NCBI GenBank assembly: GCA_964420405.1
Contig: CAYQTL010000098.1
Span: 1 to 13,046, forward strand
Origin: CAYQTL01 sp964420405
Lineage (GTDB): Bacteria > Acidobacteriota > Thermoanaerobaculia > Thermoanaerobaculales > Sulfomarinibacteraceae
Reading direction: 5' to 3'
Length of the DNA: 13,046 bases
Shown here in pieces: positions 6,653 to 13,046 of this stretch. The notes beneath the pieces were generated by a model that saw nothing but the letters and a program-made list of their open reading frames with translations, was not told the DNA's origin and did not search any database. The translations under genes and the position numbers were made by a program. Every line of letters starts with the position of its first letter. The first letter of the stretch is position 1.

Positions 6653-8344
6653 TCAGTCTGGGCGGCCGCCGCGGGGGCGGCGGAGGAGGGCGATCGCGAG
6701 CGAGGCGGCGGCGCCGGCGGCGAGCCACGGGACCGCCGGGTCCGAGGGCTCGGCGGCGCGGAGAACCGCGGCGGCTACCGCGAGGGCGCCGGCGAGCACG
6801 GTCCACTTCAGCCGGTCGATTCTCGCCTCGAGTCGCGCCTGGGCGCGGCGGGCTTCCGGAGACGGGGTGGCGCGGACGCCGAGGGCCCCGCGCTCGGCCC
6901 GTTCGAGAAGCCGGTCGAGCTGGGACGGCAGGCGCAGCGCCGACTGGGCGAGGCTCGCGAGGCCCTCGAGCAGGCCCGCACGCTCCTCGCGGGCGAACCG
7001 GCGCGCGTAGGGCACCGTCTCCCGCCAGGGGTCGAACTCCGGGTCGAGATGGGTGCACAGACCGGCCAGGAGGCCGACGGCGCGCAGCGCGAAGATCATG
7101 TCGGCCTGCAGCTGGATCGGGGCTTCGAGCAGCAGGTCGCGGTACTCGAGCACGAGCTCGGAGCTCTCCTCGAGGGCGGCGTCCCGGAGATCGGCCAGGC
7201 GGATCCCCCAGAACCTGTCGAGAACCGCCCGGTGCGCCTCGACCAGCCGCTCCACGTCGGCCTCCGGCAGCAGCGTGCCGGCGGTGACGTACGACTGGAC
7301 CAGGCGGCGCGCGTCGCGGGTGCCGAGCGCGATGGCGAACTCGCGAAGCGACGCCCGCAGTCGCTCCGGGATCACGGTGGTCATCCCGAAGTCGACGAAG
7401 CAGAGCCGGAAGCCGGCGGGGCTGTCGTCCTCCCCCTGCGGCGGCAGCGGCTCCACGAAGATGTTGCCGGGATGGGGGTCGGCATGGACCAGGTGGGTCT
7501 CGAAGAACTGCCGCATGTAGACGCCGTACAGGGTCCGCGCCACCGCCGCCGGGTCGATCCCGGCGGCCCGGATGCCGTCCACGTCGGCGATCTTCACCGC
7601 GCCGACGTCCTCCATCGTGAGCGTCCCGGCGGCGGACAGGTCCCATCGCACGGCCGGCACGCGGACCCGCGGCTCGGCCGCGAAGTCGCGCGCGAACCGC
7701 TCGGCCGAGCGGCCCTCGGCCTCCAGGTCGAGCTCCCGCGAGGTGACGGTGCGGAACTCCCGCTCGATCCACCCGACGTCGGCACGGCGCCGGAGGCGTC
7801 GCGACACGCGCAGCCACCGCACGGCGGTCGAGAAGGCCGCCAGGTCGGTCTCGACGAGGCGCTCGATTCCAGGCCGCAGCGCCTTGACGACGACCCGCTC
7901 GCCGTCGAGCGTGCGGGCGCGGTGGACCTGGGCCAGCGACGCGGAGCCGCACGCCGACGTCTCGACCGATTCGAACCGCTCGGCGAGCGGCGCACCGAGG
8001 TCGCGCTCGATCCGATCCCGGACGGCGTCGAAGGGCACGGGGGCGACCTCGTCCTGCAGCGCCGCCAGCTCTCTCGTCACCTCCAGCGGGATGACGTCCA
8101 CGCGGGTGCTCAGGAACTGGCCGAGCTTGATCAGCACGCCGCCCAGCTCGGTGGCCAGCTGCCGGTAGCGCCGCGCGATCCGGCGCCACCGCTCGAGGGC
8201 GGGCGGCCGCATCCGGTGCAGCAGCGGCCGGTTGAGGACGAGGTCGAAAAGCAGCGCGTGGAGCAGGACGCGGAAGGCGAACCCCGTCACCCGCCGGTAG
8301 CGCCGCCGGTCGATCGGGCCGCGTCGGGACTGCCGCGGGGACAC
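6653..8344 (-). CDS. UbiB/AarF (ABC1/ADCK) family atypical kinase-like protein
   Basis: A 563-residue member of the UbiB family, membrane-linked atypical kinases/ATPases needed for ubiquinone synthesis in E. coli and coenzyme Q in mitochondria. Visible family motifs: KxGQ (LIKLGQFLSTR, Lys73-Gln76), the loop ACGSASLAQVH (131-141), Lys154 in VVVK, ELD at 204-206, the catalytic-loop equivalent HADPHPGN (287-294), and DFG at 318-320. Two hydrophobic helices at the extreme C-terminus (about 515-555) match the family's membrane anchor. I chose GTG 8344: it avoids overlap with tetR and has CATACT ending 7 bases upstream; the frame is open back to 8440, and GTG 8290 is another option. Since the window shows a menaquinone route, the role may be quinone handling or lipid homeostasis rather than ubiquinone; this is inference. 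Convergent with mqnD, divergent from the pump operon. Confidence 0.9.
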   Translation of the reverse strand: MSPRQSRRGPIDRRRYRRVTGFAFRVLLHALLFDLVLNRPLLHRMRPPALERWRRIARRYRQLATELGGVLIKLGQFLSTRVDVIPLEVTRELAALQDEVAPVPFDAVRDRIERDLGAPLAERFESVETSACGSASLAQVHRARTLDGERVVVKALRPGIERLVETDLAAFSTAVRWLRVSRRLRRRADVGWIEREFRTVTSRELDLEAEGRSAERFARDFAAEPRVRVPAVRWDLSAAGTLTMEDVGAVKIADVDGIRAAGIDPAAVARTLYGVYMRQFFETHLVHADPHPGNIFVEPLPPQGEDDSPAGFRLCFVDFGMTTVIPERLRASLREFAIALGTRDARRLVQSYVTAGTLLPEADVERLVEAHRAVLDRFWGIRLADLRDAALEESSELVLEYRDLLLEAPIQLQADMIFALRAVGLLAGLCTHLDPEFDPWRETVPYARRFAREERAGLLEGLASLAQSALRLPSQLDRLLERAERGALGVRATPSPEARRAQARLEARIDRLKWTVLAGALAVAAAVLRAAEPSDPAVPWLAAGAAASLAIALLRRPRGGRPD

Positions 8345-8351
8345 CTCGGAG

Positions 8352-8357
8352 AGTATG
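8352..8357 (-). promoter_or_regulatory. -10-like CATACT at leaderless distance from ubiB-like GTG
   Basis: On the minus strand CATACT (8357 to 8352) is followed by exactly seven bases before GTG 8344. Seventeen bases upstream of it, complement of 8375-8380 reads TTTCAA, a 3/6 match to TTGACA, and these are the same bases used by the tetR -35 on the other strand. No Shine-Dalgarno precedes the GTG. Suggests a leaderless transcript. Confidence 0.42.
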
Positions 8358-8374
8358 CGTGGTCGGCGCCTCGA

Positions 8375-8403
8375 TTGAAAGTTTGAAACTTTTGTTTGAT
8401 ACT
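8375..8403 (+). promoter_or_regulatory. Promoter of the tetR-RND operon
   Basis: TTGAAA (8375-8380, 5/6 to the -35 consensus), a 17-base spacer, then GATACT (8398-8403, 4/6 to the -10 consensus). Transcription would begin near 8410, followed by GGAG at 8419-8422 and ATG at 8428. The AT-rich island stands out sharply from the surrounding GC-rich DNA. The entire promoter lies inside the repeat-rich putative operator. Confidence 0.65.
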
Positions 8404-8413
8404 TTCGTTTGAG
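8377..8413. promoter_or_regulatory. Putative TetR operator: 13-bp direct repeats with nested inverted repeats
   Basis: Two and a half direct repeats of 13 bases: GTTTGAAACTTTT (8381-8393), GTTTGATACTTTC (8394-8406), GTTTGAG (8407-8413). Nested in them is the perfect inverted repeat AAAGTTT-G-AAACTTT (8378-8392) and a wider one, GAAAGT (8377-8382) with ACTTTC (8401-8406). The element covers the tetR spacer and -10 and touches the -35 used by both strands. By analogy with autoregulated TetR operons it is the likely binding site of the repressor encoded 15 bases downstream. Confidence 0.65.
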
Positions 8414-8427
8414 AGCGCGGAGAGAGG

Positions 8428-9105
8428 ATGGACCCAGCACGAGACGAGACCGCCGACACCCGTGAACGGCTGCTCGACGCCGCCGAGCGGCTGTTCGGCG
8501 CGAAGGGATTCGACGCCACGTCGGTGCGCGACATCACGGCCGCGGCGGGCTGCAACGTGGCCGCCGTCAACTACCACTTCGGGGGCAAGGACCGGCTCTA
8601 CCGGGAGACCTTCCGCCGGCTGCTCGGTCAGCTGCGCGACCGCCGGATCGCGGCGATCGAGGCGGCGCTCGCGGCGGCCGGGGACCGCGCCGACCTCGAG
8701 CTGTTCCTGCGGGCGTTCGCGGAGGCGTTCGTGGAGCCGCTGCTCGAGGACGGCCGCGGCGCCCGGCTGATGCACTTCCTCGACCGCGAGATGCACAACC
8801 CCCACCTGCCGCCGGAGACCTTCTTCGGCGAGCTGATCCGGCCGATGATGCAGTTCCACACCCAGGCCCTCGAGCAGGTGGTCGGGCCGGTCGAGCCGAT
8901 GGCGGCGCGGATGTGCCTCATGTCGCTGGTCGGCCAGCTGGTCCACATCCTCAAGGCCCACCACGTGTTCGGCTCGGTCGAGGGGGTCGACATCGTGCCG
9001 CCGGACCTGCAGGACCACATCCGTCACTTCGTCCGCTTCTCGGCGGCCGGGATCCGGGCCTGCGTTCGCGCGGCGGGCGATACCCCCGGGGAGGTCTCCA
9101 CATGA
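8428..9105 (+). CDS. TetR-family repressor, CecR-like (DUF1956-type C-terminal domain)
   Basis: A 225-residue DNA-binding repressor, first gene of the efflux operon. The N-terminal TetR domain is clear: TRERLLDAAERLFGAKGFDATSVRDI then the helix-turn-helix ITAAAGCNVAAVNYHFGGK (about 36-54). The ligand domain (about 75-215), with MHFLDREMHNPHLPPETFF and a conserved PMMQFHTQALEQVVGP helix, resembles E. coli CecR (YbiH), which controls efflux and drug-sensitivity genes; I base this on recalled sequence, so the subfamily is less certain than the family. Start ATG 8428 follows GGAG at 8419-8422. Its TGA overlaps the next gene's ATG (ATGA), so the repressor is cotranscribed with the pump. Being in the operon behind its own probable operator implies autorepression relieved by a ligand, perhaps a pump substrate. 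Confidence 0.92.
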   Translation: MDPARDETADTRERLLDAAERLFGAKGFDATSVRDITAAAGCNVAAVNYHFGGKDRLYRETFRRLLGQLRDRRIAAIEAALAAAGDRADLELFLRAFAEAFVEPLLEDGRGARLMHFLDREMHNPHLPPETFFGELIRPMMQFHTQALEQVVGPVEPMAARMCLMSLVGQLVHILKAHHVFGSVEGVDIVPPDLQDHIRHFVRFSAAGIRACVRAAGDTPGEVST

Positions 9106-10619
9106 ACCGACGACCACCGCTGGCGGACGCCGTCCTGGTCGCGGCGATCGCGGCCGTTCTCGGCGCCTGCACCCTCGGCCCCGAGCCAGGGCGACCGGTG
9201 ACGGCCGCCGACGGTGCACCGTCCTACGTGCACCATGGTGGGCTCCTGGTCGACCCGGCGGAGATCGACCTGGCGCCCTGGTGGCGGTCCTTCGGCGACC
9301 CGGCGACGGCGGAGCTGGTCGAGCTCGCGCTCGAGCGCAACACCGACCTGCGGGCCGCGGCGGCGCGGGTGCTCGAGGCCGAGGCGGCGCTGCGGCGAGC
9401 GGGCGGAGCGCGCTGGCCGCAGCTCGACCTGGGAGCGTCGGGGTCGCGGGTGAAGAGCTCGTTCGTGCTGCCGGAGATCGGTCGGGTGAGCGTGTACTCC
9501 ACGACCTATGGCGCCGACCTGGGAGCGAGCTACCTGCTCGACCTGTTCGGCAAGCTGAAGCGGACCGAGCAGTCGGCGTGGGCGTCGCTGCTGGCGGAGG
9601 AGGCGGGCGCCGCGGCGGTCCTCCACGGGGTGGTGGCACAGGTTGTGCGGGCGCGGGTGCAGGTGGCGACCCTCGGAGAGAGCCTCGCGATCGCGCGTGA
9701 CCTCCGCTCGAGCTGGGAGCGGACGTTGGCGACCACCGAGCGCCGCTACCGCAGCGGGCTCGTCACCGCTGTCGACCTCTACCTGGCGCGGGAGAACCTG
9801 TCGTCGGTGCAGGCCGCCGAGGTGGAGCTGACGGCGTCCCGAAGACAGGCAATGCACGCCCTCGACGCGCTGGTCGGCCGGCGGCCGGGGACCGGGCGGA
9901 ACCCGCCGGACACCCTCGACGAGCTACCCGACCTGGCGCCGGTGCCGGCGGGCCTGCCCGCCGAGCTGCTCGACCGCCGGCCCGACCTGCGGCAGGCGGA
10001 GGCCGCGCTCGCCGCCGCCACCTTCGGCGTCGGGGCCGCGCTGGCGGACCTGTACCCGTCGCTGACCCTGACGGGCTCGATCGGACCCACCTCCGACACC
10101 CTGTCCGACCTCACCCGCTCCGATGCGGTGGTGTACAACGCCGTCGCCAGCCTGGTGGCGCCTCTGTTCACGGGTGGCCAGCGCCGGGCGGCCGTGGCCG
10201 CCGCGAGGGCGCGGGCGGAGCACGCCGCGGCCTCCTACGCCGGCGCGGTCCTGACCGCGCTGCGGGAGGTGGAGGACGCCCTGGTGGCGTCGTCGTCGGC
10301 CGCGGAGCGGCTGGTCCACGACCGGCGGCGGGTCGAGGAGGCCCGCGCCGCCGACCGGCTGGCGCGCGACCGCTACCGGCGGGGCGTGGAACCGCTGCTG
10401 CGGGTGCTCGAGACCGAGCGTCGGGTCCGCGCGGCCGAGAACGCGCTGCTCACGACCACGTCAGACCTGTGGAACGCGCGCATCGACCTGCTTCTTGCGC
10501 TGGGCGGCGACTGGTCCGACGCGGAGGTCGCCGAGCGCGGCGACGGCGGCGGCGGAGCACTCGCGTCGGACGCCAGATCCGGGAAGACGCACGCGGCATC
10601 CGGAGAGGTGTCGTCATGA
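9102..10619 (+). CDS. Outer-membrane efflux lipoprotein (NodT/OprM-type, TolC superfamily)
   Basis: The outer-membrane duct of the tripartite pump, 505 residues. The signal peptide ends in a lipobox LGAC (20-23), so Cys23 should be lipidated and anchored to the outer membrane. After LGPEPGRP, the segment LAPWWRSFGDPATAELVELALERNTDLRAAAARV is typical of the OprM/NodT branch, which begins with a W-W-F-D-P-L-like stretch before the first coiled-coil helix. Two long helical hairpins with related halves follow; AELLDRRPDLRQAEAALAAA (about 286-305) and the LYPSLTLTGS strand (about 319-328) mark the second repeat, VAPLFTGGQRRAAVAAARA lies further on. The last 30 residues (Gly/Ala/Asp-rich) look disordered. 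Start ATG 9102 overlaps the tetR stop by ATGA and has GGGGAGG 7 bases upstream. Its stop overlaps the adaptor's ATG the same way. Confidence 0.95.
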   Translation: MNRRPPLADAVLVAAIAAVLGACTLGPEPGRPVTAADGAPSYVHHGGLLVDPAEIDLAPWWRSFGDPATAELVELALERNTDLRAAAARVLEAEAALRRAGGARWPQLDLGASGSRVKSSFVLPEIGRVSVYSTTYGADLGASYLLDLFGKLKRTEQSAWASLLAEEAGAAAVLHGVVAQVVRARVQVATLGESLAIARDLRSSWERTLATTERRYRSGLVTAVDLYLARENLSSVQAAEVELTASRRQAMHALDALVGRRPGTGRNPPDTLDELPDLAPVPAGLPAELLDRRPDLRQAEAALAAATFGVGAALADLYPSLTLTGSIGPTSDTLSDLTRSDAVVYNAVASLVAPLFTGGQRRAAVAAARARAEHAAASYAGAVLTALREVEDALVASSSAAERLVHDRRRVEEARAADRLARDRYRRGVEPLLRVLETERRVRAAENALLTTTSDLWNARIDLLLALGGDWSDAEVAERGDGGGGALASDARSGKTHAASGEVSS

Positions 10620-11809
10620 CGAAGCCGATGCTCAAGATCCTGGTCCCGGTCGTGGTGCTGGTGATCGGCGTCGTGGGCGCCGCGGTGCTGGTGTCCGCGA
10701 GGAAGGCGCCGCCTCGCACCGAGCGGGTCGCTCCCGGCCCGCTGGTCGAGGTCCTCCCGGTCTCGCCGGAGGATGTGGACGTCCGCGTTCGCGCCAACGG
10801 CGAGGTGGTCGCCCGGACCGAGGTCGATCTCGTGCCCCAGGTCGGCGGGCGGGTGGTGGAGGTCCATCGCGCGCTGGTGGCAGGCGGGAGGTTCCGCGCC
10901 GGCGAGGTGCTGGTGCAGATCGAGCGGCGCGAGTACGAGCTGGCCGTCGAGCGGGCCCGGGCCGCGGTCGAGCGGGCCCGGGTCGTCCTCGAGCGCGAGC
11001 GGGCCGAGGCCGAGGTGGCGCGGCAGGAGTGGTCGGCGCTGGCCGCAGGCGAGGAGCCACCCTCCGGGCTGGTGCTGCGGGAGCCCCAGGTGCGGCAGGC
11101 GGAGGCCGAGCTCGCGGCGGCGCGCGCGGAGCTCGACGCCGCCCGGCTGAACCTCGAGCGCACCAGCCTGTCGGTCCCGTTCGACGGGACGGTGGTCTCC
11201 GAGAACGTCGGTGTCGGCCAGTACGTGACCGTCGGTACGCGCCTGGCGCAGGTGTACGCCGTCGACGTCGTGGAGGTGCGGGTGCCGCTGGAGGACCGCG
11301 AGCTCGCGTGGTTCGCCATCCCCGACGGCGCCGCCGACATCGGCCCGGCGGCCGACGTGTCGGCGTCGTTCGCAGGCGCCCGTCACAGCTGGGACGGCCG
11401 GGTGGTGCGGCTCGAGTCCCGGGTCGATCCGTCGTCGCGGATGGTCCACGTCGTGGTGGAGGTGCGACGCCCCTTCGACCGCAGCGAAGGCCGGCCGCCG
11501 CTGCTCCCCGGCACCTTCGTCGACGTCACGATCGAGGGCCGCACGCTGGCGGGCGTCGTGCCGGTGCCGCGGTTCGCGATCCACGCCGGTGACACGGTCT
11601 GGGTGGTGCAGGACGGTCGGCTGCGGATCCGGCCGGTAACGGTCGCCCGGTCCGATCGCGAGACGGCGCTGGTGTCTCGCGGGCTCGAGGACGGCGAGAC
11701 CGTCGTCATCAGCCCGCTGGACGCCGTCACCGACGGCATGAAGGTGCGGCCTGCGGAGCCGGCCGGGACGGCGGAGGCGCCCTCCCCGGTCGTCGGAGGT
11801 GCGGCGTGA
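10616..11809 (+). CDS. RND efflux membrane-fusion (periplasmic adaptor) protein
   Basis: The 397-residue adaptor joins the inner-membrane pump to the outer-membrane duct. It has an N-terminal membrane helix (about 7-27) and no lipobox cysteine, so it is membrane-anchored rather than a lipoprotein. Domains in order: first half of the lipoyl/biotinyl domain with VDLVPQVGGRVVEVHRALVAGGRFRAGEVLVQI (70-102), an alpha-helical hairpin rich in Glu, Ala and Arg (about 106-182, coiled coil), the second lipoyl half VPFDGTVVSENVGVGQYV (187-204), a beta-barrel domain (about 210-305), and a membrane-proximal domain with VPRFAIHAGDTVWVV (317-331) and GLEDGETVVISPLDAVTDGMKV (356-377). The tail after 380 is low complexity. 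GGAGAGG lies 7 bases before ATG 10616; an upstream in-frame start at 10469 would run through the previous gene and is rejected. The stop overlaps the pump's GTG. Confidence 0.95.
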   Translation: MTKPMLKILVPVVVLVIGVVGAAVLVSARKAPPRTERVAPGPLVEVLPVSPEDVDVRVRANGEVVARTEVDLVPQVGGRVVEVHRALVAGGRFRAGEVLVQIERREYELAVERARAAVERARVVLERERAEAEVARQEWSALAAGEEPPSGLVLREPQVRQAEAELAAARAELDAARLNLERTSLSVPFDGTVVSENVGVGQYVTVGTRLAQVYAVDVVEVRVPLEDRELAWFAIPDGAADIGPAADVSASFAGARHSWDGRVVRLESRVDPSSRMVHVVVEVRRPFDRSEGRPPLLPGTFVDVTIEGRTLAGVVPVPRFAIHAGDTVWVVQDGRLRIRPVTVARSDRETALVSRGLEDGETVVISPLDAVTDGMKVRPAEPAGTAEAPSPVVGGAA

Positions 11810-13046
11810 CGGAGTCGCGACGCGGCGTGCTGGCGTGGTTCGCGGGCAACCACGTGGCGGCGAACCTGTTGATGCTGGCGCTGCTGGCGGCCGGGATCCT
11901 GGCGGTGGCCGGCGTCGTCATCGAGGTCTTCCCGGAGATCGACACCGATACCGTCTCGATCACAGTGCCGTACCGGGGAGCGACCCCGGCGGAGGTGGAG
12001 GAGGGGGTGTGCGTCCGGGTCGAGGAGGCGATCGCCTCGGTCGAGGGGATCAAGAGAATCCGCTCGGTGGCGCAGGAGGGGATGGGGACGGTCGTCGCCG
12101 AGCTGGAGGAGGACGCCGACGACCGGGAGGTGCTCGACGAGATCAAGGCGGCGGTGGACCGCATCGAGACGTTTCCCGCGGAGACCGAGAAGCCGGTGGT
12201 GGCCGAGGGCGACACCCGCCGGCGGGTGATCACGCTGGTGCTGTACGGCGACGTACCAGAGCGCTCGCTCAAGGAGCTCGCCGAGCGGGTCCGCGACGAC
12301 CTGACGGCGCTCGACGAGATCTCCCAGGTGGAGGTGGCCGGTCTGCGGCGGTACGAGATCTCGATCGAGGTCTCCGAGGCCGCCCTGCGCCGGTACAACC
12401 TGAGCTTCGAGCAGGTCGCCGACGCCGTGCGCCGGTCGTCCCTCGATCTGCCGGGCGGCGCCGTCAAGACCGCGGGCGGCGAGGTGCTGCTGCGGACCAC
12501 GGGCCAGCGGTACGTCGGCCGCGAGTTCGAGGAGGTCGTGGTGGTGACCCGGCCCGACGGCACCCAGGTACGGCTGTCGGATGTCGGGGTGGTGGTGGAC
12601 GGGTTCGAGGACTCCGACACCGCGACGCGGTTCGACGGTCGGCGGGCGGCGCTGGTACAGGTCTTCCGGGTGGGCCAGGAGGGCGCGCTGGAGGTGGCCG
12701 CAGCAACCACGCGCTACATCGAGAAGGACCTGCGTCCGTCCCTGCCGGAGGGCGTCTCGGCGGCGACCTGGGACGACGACTCGATCATCCTCCGTCAACG
12801 GATCGGGCTGCTGCTGCGCAACGCCGGCCTGGGGCTGATCCTGGTGTTCCTGTGTCTCGCCCTGTTCCTGGATCTGCGGCTCGCCTTCTGGACCACCATG
12901 GGGATCCCGATCTCGTTCCTCGGCGGGCTCTGGCTGCTGCCGCAGTTGGACGTCACGGTCAACATGATCTCGCTGTTCGCGTTCATCGTCGCCCTCGGCA
13001 TCGTGGTGGACGACGCCATCGTGGTCGGGGAAGCCGCGTTCCATCG
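11806..13046 (+). CDS. RND efflux permease (AcrB/HAE-1 type), 3' end outside window
   Basis: The inner-membrane, proton-driven pump; 413 codons are present of an expected 1,030-1,050. The GTG start at 11806 overlaps the adaptor stop (GTGA) and follows GGAGG at 11795-11799 by 6 bases. Visible: first membrane helix about 17-38, VFPEID (41-46) where RND pumps have the FPEI/YPxI motif, PYRGATPAEVEEGVCVRVEEAI (55-76), the periplasmic PN1/PN2 porter region with YEISIEVSEAALRRYNLS (183-200) and VRLSDVG (255-261), then helices at about 336-356 and 360-380. Helix 4 contains GIVVDDAIVVGE (398-409); Asp402 and Asp403 correspond to the proton-relay pair Asp407/Asp408 of AcrB. A charged rather than aromatic porter sequence gives no clue to substrate. 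Docking and the second half of the protein lie beyond the window. Confidence 0.95.
   Translation, partial: MTESRRGVLAWFAGNHVAANLLMLALLAAGILAVAGVVIEVFPEIDTDTVSITVPYRGATPAEVEEGVCVRVEEAIASVEGIKRIRSVAQEGMGTVVAELEEDADDREVLDEIKAAVDRIETFPAETEKPVVAEGDTRRRVITLVLYGDVPERSLKELAERVRDDLTALDEISQVEVAGLRRYEISIEVSEAALRRYNLSFEQVADAVRRSSLDLPGGAVKTAGGEVLLRTTGQRYVGREFEEVVVVTRPDGTQVRLSDVGVVVDGFEDSDTATRFDGRRAALVQVFRVGQEGALEVAAATTRYIEKDLRPSLPEGVSAATWDDDSIILRQRIGLLLRNAGLGLILVFLCLALFLDLRLAFWTTMGIPISFLGGLWLLPQLDVTVNMISLFAFIVALGIVVDDAIVVGEAAFH

Noticed and set aside
8345..8440. N-terminal extension of the ubiB-like protein to ATG 8440
   Set aside because: It would overlap the tetR start and translate through the promoter/operator island; the extra 32 residues match nothing in the family, whereas GTG 8344 has a promoter at leaderless distance.

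Overview
The window is a very GC-rich (roughly 70%) bacterial chromosome segment with dense genes and short spacers. It carries eight complete or partial protein genes plus one more running off each end's contig boundary (pgi at the left, an RND pump at the right are the two partial ones; nine CDS in total are listed, seven complete). I see no RNA gene, insertion sequence, integrase, CRISPR array or att site. The gene set points to a Gram-negative, quinone-respiring bacterium of the myxobacterial or acidobacterial type: a Ser/Thr kinase with a C-terminal TPR receptor half, a futalosine-route menaquinone enzyme (MqnD), and a tripartite RND pump with an outer-membrane lipoprotein. The kinase has the domain order and spacer motifs common in Myxococcota and also seen in Acidobacteriota. 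I cannot place it more exactly from sequence alone.

Layout. 1-1213 (minus): glucose-6-phosphate isomerase, cut by the window start. 1214-1573: a 360-base divergent spacer with two strong inverted repeats next to pgi and low-complexity hexamer-like sequence. 1574-2854 (plus): an exported papain-fold peptidase of the bleomycin-hydrolase/PepC (C1B) type. 2858-5623 (minus): a transmembrane Ser/Thr kinase-TPR receptor, ending three bases from the peptidase stop. 5719-6546 (plus): MqnD-type 1,4-dihydroxy-6-naphthoate synthase, with a hairpin just before its ribosome site. 6547-6652: convergent spacer with a tandem hexamer repeat. 6653-8344 (minus): a UbiB/AarF (ABC1) atypical kinase with C-terminal membrane helices. 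8345-8427: an AT-rich island holding the overlapping divergent promoters and a repeat-rich probable TetR operator. 8428-13046 (plus): an operon tetR - outer-membrane factor - membrane-fusion protein - RND permease, every junction a 4-base ATGA/GTGA overlap; the permease is cut by the window end.

How the genes work together. The last four genes are one functional unit: the TetR/CecR-like repressor is the first gene of the operon it most likely autoregulates, and the other three make the inner-membrane pump, periplasmic adaptor and outer-membrane duct. The repressor's probable operator also covers the -35 region of the divergent ubiB-like gene, so the two transcription units may be co-controlled. 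MqnD and the UbiB-like protein both have links to quinone biology but are convergent, not an operon. The pgi, peptidase and kinase genes look like independent single-gene units.

The most notable non-obvious signal is that the two GTG-started genes (kinase and ubiB-like), both without a convincing Shine-Dalgarno, each have an ATACTC-containing -10-like hexamer ending exactly 7 bases before the GTG, the geometry expected of leaderless transcripts. I did not find a clearly novel multi-gene system; most of the content is recognisable housekeeping and accessory function.
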